Shown: positions 14,511 through 18,065 of the stretch, piece after piece
Numbering within the stretch: position 1 is the first letter of the stretch
Layout: each line of letters opens with the position of its first letter
Assembly (NCBI GenBank): GCA_052389755.1
Contig: JBQTHP010000130.1
Location: 1 to 18,065 of the forward strand
Direction: 5' to 3'
Source: JBQTHP01 sp052389755
GTDB lineage: Bacteria > Pseudomonadota > Gammaproteobacteria > Steroidobacterales > Steroidobacteraceae
DNA length: 18,065 nt
Position numbers and translations under genes: made by a program
The notes under the pieces: model-generated
Database searches by the model: none
The model's input: the letters and a program-made list of their open reading frames with translations, nothing else
Told to the model about the DNA's origin: nothing

Positions 14511-15467
14511 TCATCCGACCGGCCGGCCGTCGAAGCGCGCCAGGCGTTCGACCAGCAGGTCATAGAACGCCTCGGAGTCCACACCGTATACCCACTGAGC
14601 GTTGGCGGGACGATCGCTGACGTTCCAGTAATCCACTGCGGTGTGTCCCATCGTCAGTTCCGAGTGGATCTCCACCGCGACGTTGCACGCTCTCACCTTG
14701 AACATTCGCGGCTCCAGCAGGTAGGCGATCGTGCAGGGATCGTGCAGCGGCGCGCCCTCGACCCCGTACTTGGCGCTGTCAAAGCGATTGAAAGCGTTCA
14801 GCATGCCGCACGCTGCCCGCGCGACTTCATGATCGAGCGCGCGGATGCGTTCGATTCGCGGTTGTGTCGCGAGCACCTGGTGCGTCACGTCGAGCCCCAT
14901 CGCTACGATCGGACGGCCGCAGCCGAACACCACGTGCGCGGCATGGGGATCGACGAGGATATTGAACTCGGCGGATGGCGTGGTATTGCCGCCTTCGCGC
15001 ATCGCGCCTCCCATCAGGACGATTTCGCGGATCCGGGACAGGACCGCCGGCTCCTTGACCATTGCCATGGCGACGTTGGTCAACGGCCCTGTCGGCACGA
15101 GCGTGACCGAGTCGTCGGCGGACTCCATCAGTGTCGCGACGATGAAATCGACCGCGTGCTGTCGCTGCAGCTCGAGGCGCGGCTCGCGGATTTCCATGCC
15201 GTCGATCCCGGAGATGCCATGCACATCCTCCGCGGTGATCAGCTCGCGCACCATCGGGCGCCGGCAGCCGGCGTACACACGGACGTCACCGCGCCCGGCC
15301 AGCTCGCAGATGAGCCTCGCGTTGCGCTGCGTCAGGGCGAGCGGCACGTTTCCGGCGACCGTCGTGACCCCGGCGATGTCCAGCTCTTCGGGCGACGCAA
15401 GTGCCAGCAGCAGCATGATCGCGTCGTCCTGGCCGGGATCGCAGTCGATGATCACCGTTCGCCGCAT
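14511..15467 (-). CDS. Inosine/uridine-preferring nucleoside hydrolase (IUNH family, 318 aa)
   Basis: The enzyme hydrolyses the N-glycosidic bond of ribonucleosides to base plus ribose. The calcium-binding signature DCDPGQDD is at residues 8-15. DVHGISGIDG (81-90) includes a His found in pyrimidine-preferring members such as RihA/RihB. VPTGPLTNVA (124-133), EFNILVDPHAA (167-177) and the catalytic-site H242-D243 (LHDPC) follow. The length is normal. An open frame extends 101 codons upstream through the transporter gene, but MRRTVIIDCDP at 15467, coupled by TGATG to the transporter stop, is clearly the start. There is no signal peptide, so it is cytosolic. Substrate preference cannot be settled from the sequence. 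It is the last intact gene of the salvage operon. Confidence 0.93.
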   Translation of the reverse strand: MRRTVIIDCDPGQDDAIMLLLALASPEELDIAGVTTVAGNVPLALTQRNARLICELAGRGDVRVYAGCRRPMVRELITAEDVHGISGIDGMEIREPRLELQRQHAVDFIVATLMESADDSVTLVPTGPLTNVAMAMVKEPAVLSRIREIVLMGGAMREGGNTTPSAEFNILVDPHAAHVVFGCGRPIVAMGLDVTHQVLATQPRIERIRALDHEVARAACGMLNAFNRFDSAKYGVEGAPLHDPCTIAYLLEPRMFKVRACNVAVEIHSELTMGHTAVDYWNVSDRPANAQWVYGVDSEAFYDLLVERLARFDGRPVG

Positions 15468-16681
15468 CAGAGGTCCAACAGCAAACCCGCGAGCGCCGCG
15501 CTCAGGAGGTTCGAAAGAGACCCGGCTGCCACGGCCCGCAGACCGTAGCGGGCGATGAACTCGCGCAACTCCGGAACCAGGCTGCCCAGTGCGCCCATCT
15601 GGATCGCGATGGAAGAGATGTTGGCAAAGCCGCAGAGCGCGAACGTCGTGATGGCCTCGGCCCTCGGGCTCAGCGTATCCGCGATCTGCCCGAAATGCAG
15701 ATAGGCGACGAACTCGTTGAGGATCAGCTTTTCGCCGAAGAACGCGCCGGCAATCTGGGCTTCGGCCCACGGCACGCTCAGCAGGTACATCAGCGGCCCG
15801 AAGACGAAGCCGAGCATTCTCTCCAGCGTGAGACTTTCGATGCCGAACAGCCCTCCGATCCAGCCGACGAGGCCGTTGAAGAGAGCGATGAGCCCTACGA
15901 AGGCAATGAGCATCGCTGCGATGGCGACCGCGAGCTTCACTCCGTCAGCCGCACCGACGCCGGCGGCCATGATGACGTTCGCATGCCGGCTGCCCTCGTC
16001 CTTGAGCATCACATCCTCCTCGGCCTGCCGCGCAACCGCCGGATCGTCGGGCATGATTATCTTCGCCATCAGCAGACCGCCCGCCGCAGCCATGAATGAG
16101 GCCGGCAGGAGGTACTCGAGCTTGATGCCGAGCTGTGCATACGCGGCGAGCACCGTACCGGCGACCGAGGCCATGCCGGTGGCCATCACCGTGAAGACCT
16201 GCGGTTCCGTCAGCCGGCGCAGGTAAGGACGTATCGCAAGCGGCGACTCAGTCTGCCCCACGAATATCGTGGCAGCCGCGCACAAGGACTCGACCGTGCT
16301 CGTGCCGATAACCTTGCGAAGCGCGCCACCTATAAGCCTGACGACCCATTGCATGATCCGAAGGTGATAGAGGATGCTCATCAGGGCCGCGAAGAAGATG
16401 ACCACCGGCAGCACGTGCACTGCGAAGCTGATGCCTTTGCTCGTGTCGGCGAGACTGCCGAACACCATGCTGATGCCGGCCTGCGAATAGCCGATCACGG
16501 CCTCGACGCCGTGCGAGATGGCCAGGATGGCGCGCCGCCCGGCAGGAACATAGAGCACCAATGCCGCGATCCCGATCTGCAACGCGAACGCGCTCAGGAC
16601 GATGCGAGGGCGGATCGCCTTTCGGTTGATCGACAGCAGTACCGCGACGCCCAGGATCACGGCGATCCCGATCAGACTCAT
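15467..16681 (-). CDS. nupC: Concentrative nucleoside transporter, CNT/NupC family (404 aa)
   Basis: An inner-membrane nucleoside:cation symporter. Family motifs are visible: the N-terminal segment LIGIAVILGVAVLLSINRKAI, GISFAVHVLPVVIFFAALMS, the substrate-site region VGQTESPLAIRPYL, the sequence TVMATGMASVAGTVL, and toward the end FALCGFANISSIAIQMGALG. There are about ten hydrophobic segments. The frame opens with a TTG at 16690 overlapping deoA, but the ATG at 16681 (MSLIGIAVIL), 5 bases after the deoA stop, is the likelier start. The stop overlaps the nucleoside hydrolase ATG. Its position between a phosphorylase and a hydrolase indicates uptake of their nucleoside substrates. The symbol is by family, not proven orthology. 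Confidence 0.92.
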   Translation of the reverse strand: MSLIGIAVILGVAVLLSINRKAIRPRIVLSAFALQIGIAALVLYVPAGRRAILAISHGVEAVIGYSQAGISMVFGSLADTSKGISFAVHVLPVVIFFAALMSILYHLRIMQWVVRLIGGALRKVIGTSTVESLCAAATIFVGQTESPLAIRPYLRRLTEPQVFTVMATGMASVAGTVLAAYAQLGIKLEYLLPASFMAAAGGLLMAKIIMPDDPAVARQAEEDVMLKDEGSRHANVIMAAGVGAADGVKLAVAIAAMLIAFVGLIALFNGLVGWIGGLFGIESLTLERMLGFVFGPLMYLLSVPWAEAQIAGAFFGEKLILNEFVAYLHFGQIADTLSPRAEAITTFALCGFANISSIAIQMGALGSLVPELREFIARYGLRAVAAGSLSNLLSAALAGLLLDL

Positions 16682-16686
16682 CCATC

Positions 16687-18012
16687 TCAATCTTCTTCTC
16701 CCGAGGTTTCGTAAATGACGGGCCGCGGCGGCGGCGGTGATGGTGTGATCGTGCAGGCCGCGCGTAGGTTGTGGATGGCACGCTGCGCATCGGCATCGCT
16801 CGCCGCATGAACGACGGCAAGTGGGCGTGCAGGGTCGACGGCTGCGCCGATCGGTGCGATGTCGGTGAACCCGACCGACAAGTCGAGCTTGTCGTCCGCG
16901 CGGCGACGCCCGCCTCCGAGCCCGATGATTGCATTGCCCACTGCGCGTGCATTCACCGCAGCGAGATACCCGCTCGTGGCCGGCTGAACCGCCGAGGTCA
17001 CGGGCGCAACCGGTAAGTAGCCGTCAGGCCGTTCGATGAAATCGGCTGGTCCGCCCAGGGCGGCGACCATTCGTCCGAAGATCTCCGCAGCACGGCCGGA
17101 GGTGACGGCCGCATCGGCGCGCTGCCGTGCCGCCTCTCTCTCCTTTTCGAGACCCGAAAGCACCAGCATCTCGGCGCAGAGTGCGAGCACCACTTCGTTC
17201 AATCTCGGTTCGCGCCGCGCGTTCTGGAGATAAGCCACCGATTCGCGGATCTCCACGGCGTTGCCGGCCGTCAGTCCGAGCGTTTCGTTCATGTCGGTGA
17301 TCAGCGCCCGGGTCTTAAGCCCGGCGCTCGCGGCGGTGCCGATGATGCTGCGGGCCAACGCCTGCGCCTGATCCATCGAGGCCATGAAAGCCCCCGAGCC
17401 GACCTTCACGTCCATCACGAGGGCGTCCAGCCCCGCCGCGATCTTCTTGGACAGGATCGACGCGGTGATGAGCGGGATGGATTCCACGGTGCCGGTGACG
17501 TCGCGGATGGCATAGAAACGCCGATCGGCCGGAGCGAGATCGGCGGTCTGGCCGATGATCGCGCAGCCTACGGACCTGACCACCTTCTCGAACGTCGCCA
17601 GATCCGGAGTGGAGCGATAGCCCGGAATGCTGTCGATCTTGTCGAGCGTGCCGCCGGTGTGGCCGAGGCCGCGGCCCGAGATCATCGGCACGAAACCACC
17701 GCAGGCTGCGACGATCGGCGCGAGCAGGAAACTCACCTTGTCGCCGATGCCTCCCGTGGAATGCTTGTCGACCACCGGGCCGCCCAACTCCTCCGCGCGC
17801 CATTTCAGAATCGTCCCCGAAGCCGCCATGGCCGTGGTCAAGGCCGCGGCTTCGTCGAACGACATGGAACGCAGGCAGATCGCCATGGCGAGCGCGGAGA
17901 CCTGCTCGGCCGGAATACTGCCGTCCGTCAGACCGCGCACGAAGAACGCAATCTGCTCGGCAGACAACGCTGCCCCGTCGCGTTTGGCGCGGATGACGTC
18001 CACGAACAACAT
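16687..18012 (-). CDS. deoA: Thymidine phosphorylase DeoA (441 aa)
   Basis: The enzyme catalyses phosphorolysis of thymidine (and deoxyuridine) to base plus 2-deoxyribose-1-phosphate. The sequence opens like E. coli DeoA (MLFVDVIRAKRDG). It keeps the phosphate-binding KHSTGGIGDKVS with H84, the signature GLGHTGGTLDKIDSIPGY, R170 in FYAIRDVTGT, S185 and K189 in ITASILSKK, and MDVKVGSGAFM. These match the known H85, R171, S186 and K190 of the E. coli enzyme shifted by one. An open frame extends to a GTG at 18045, but the ATG at 18012 with GGGGGGA just upstream aligns with the family start. The C-terminus has a short proline-rich stretch. It is first in the salvage operon; a TATAAG at 18042-18037 could be a -10 box but no -35 is visible before the window ends. 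Confidence 0.95.
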   Translation of the reverse strand: MLFVDVIRAKRDGAALSAEQIAFFVRGLTDGSIPAEQVSALAMAICLRSMSFDEAAALTTAMAASGTILKWRAEELGGPVVDKHSTGGIGDKVSFLLAPIVAACGGFVPMISGRGLGHTGGTLDKIDSIPGYRSTPDLATFEKVVRSVGCAIIGQTADLAPADRRFYAIRDVTGTVESIPLITASILSKKIAAGLDALVMDVKVGSGAFMASMDQAQALARSIIGTAASAGLKTRALITDMNETLGLTAGNAVEIRESVAYLQNARREPRLNEVVLALCAEMLVLSGLEKEREAARQRADAAVTSGRAAEIFGRMVAALGGPADFIERPDGYLPVAPVTSAVQPATSGYLAAVNARAVGNAIIGLGGGRRRADDKLDLSVGFTDIAPIGAAVDPARPLAVVHAASDADAQRAIHNLRAACTITPSPPPPRPVIYETSGEED

Positions 18013-18065
18013 CGATTCCCCCCGGGAGAGGGTATTCTTATACACAACAGGATCATGGAGGGGGG

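Noticed and set aside
14496..15548. Plus-strand open frame (350 codons) opposite the nucleoside hydrolase
   Set aside because: The minus strand carries the complete IUNH motif set; the plus frame has none.
1..18065. CRISPR array, tRNA or rRNA genes
   Set aside because: No regularly spaced repeats and no recognisable cloverleaf or rRNA sequence was seen. The repeated SPDG codons in the propeller gene are protein repeats, not DNA arrays.

Overview
The window is GC-rich, densely packed DNA from a Gram-negative bacterium. It has a TonB-dependent receptor, several Sec-exported periplasmic-type enzymes and tight ATGA/TGATG gene couplings. The mix of TolB-propeller amidohydrolases, a TonB receptor, a PepSY/cytochrome b561 pair and a deoA/CNT/nucleoside hydrolase operon fits a gammaproteobacterium of the Xanthomonadales/Steroidobacter/Nevskiales kind. 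That placement is inference only.

Layout. (1) 1-748: 3' part of an IS91-family (Y2, HUH) transposase running in from the left edge, then a non-coding tail. (2) 749-8129, minus strand: a tightly coupled operon read from right to left. It encodes a cytosolic HSL-type esterase, an exported amidohydrolase with its metal ligands, an exported amidohydrolase that has lost the HxH ligands, a tannase/feruloyl-esterase remnant lacking the nucleophile half, and a large TolB-propeller plus amidohydrolase protein. A divergent AraC-family regulator (8250-9041) probably controls it from a 120-bp intergenic region that holds direct repeats. (3) 9047-10520, minus: an operon of a small PepSY protein, a cytochrome b561-like membrane protein and a PaiB-like FMN-binding protein. 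(4) 10628-11218, minus: wreck of a dicarboxylate/amino-acid:cation symporter gene. (5) 11447-13636, plus: an apparently intact TonB-dependent receptor with its own promoter-like sequence, strong ribosome-binding site and terminator. (6) 13690-14503: a gene graveyard with a second IS91 transposase scrap (same orientation, about 90% identical to the left one over some 117 bp), a 32-bp near-perfect palindrome with further copies of its half-site motif, and fragments resembling YciI, TrmO/TsaA and a TetR regulator. (7) 14511-18012, minus: a nucleoside salvage operon of thymidine phosphorylase, CNT nucleoside transporter and nucleoside hydrolase; the TetR fragment was probably its fourth gene.

How it works together. 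Region 2 looks like an inducible hydrolytic pathway: an ester-cleaving step plus several exported amidohydrolases acting on an unknown amide, cyclic amide or ester substrate. Region 7 imports nucleosides and splits them by phosphorolysis or hydrolysis. The two IS91 scraps bracket regions 2-5 as direct repeats about 13.8 kb apart, and the density of broken genes around the right-hand scrap marks a rearrangement hot spot. No tRNA, rRNA or CRISPR array was recognised.
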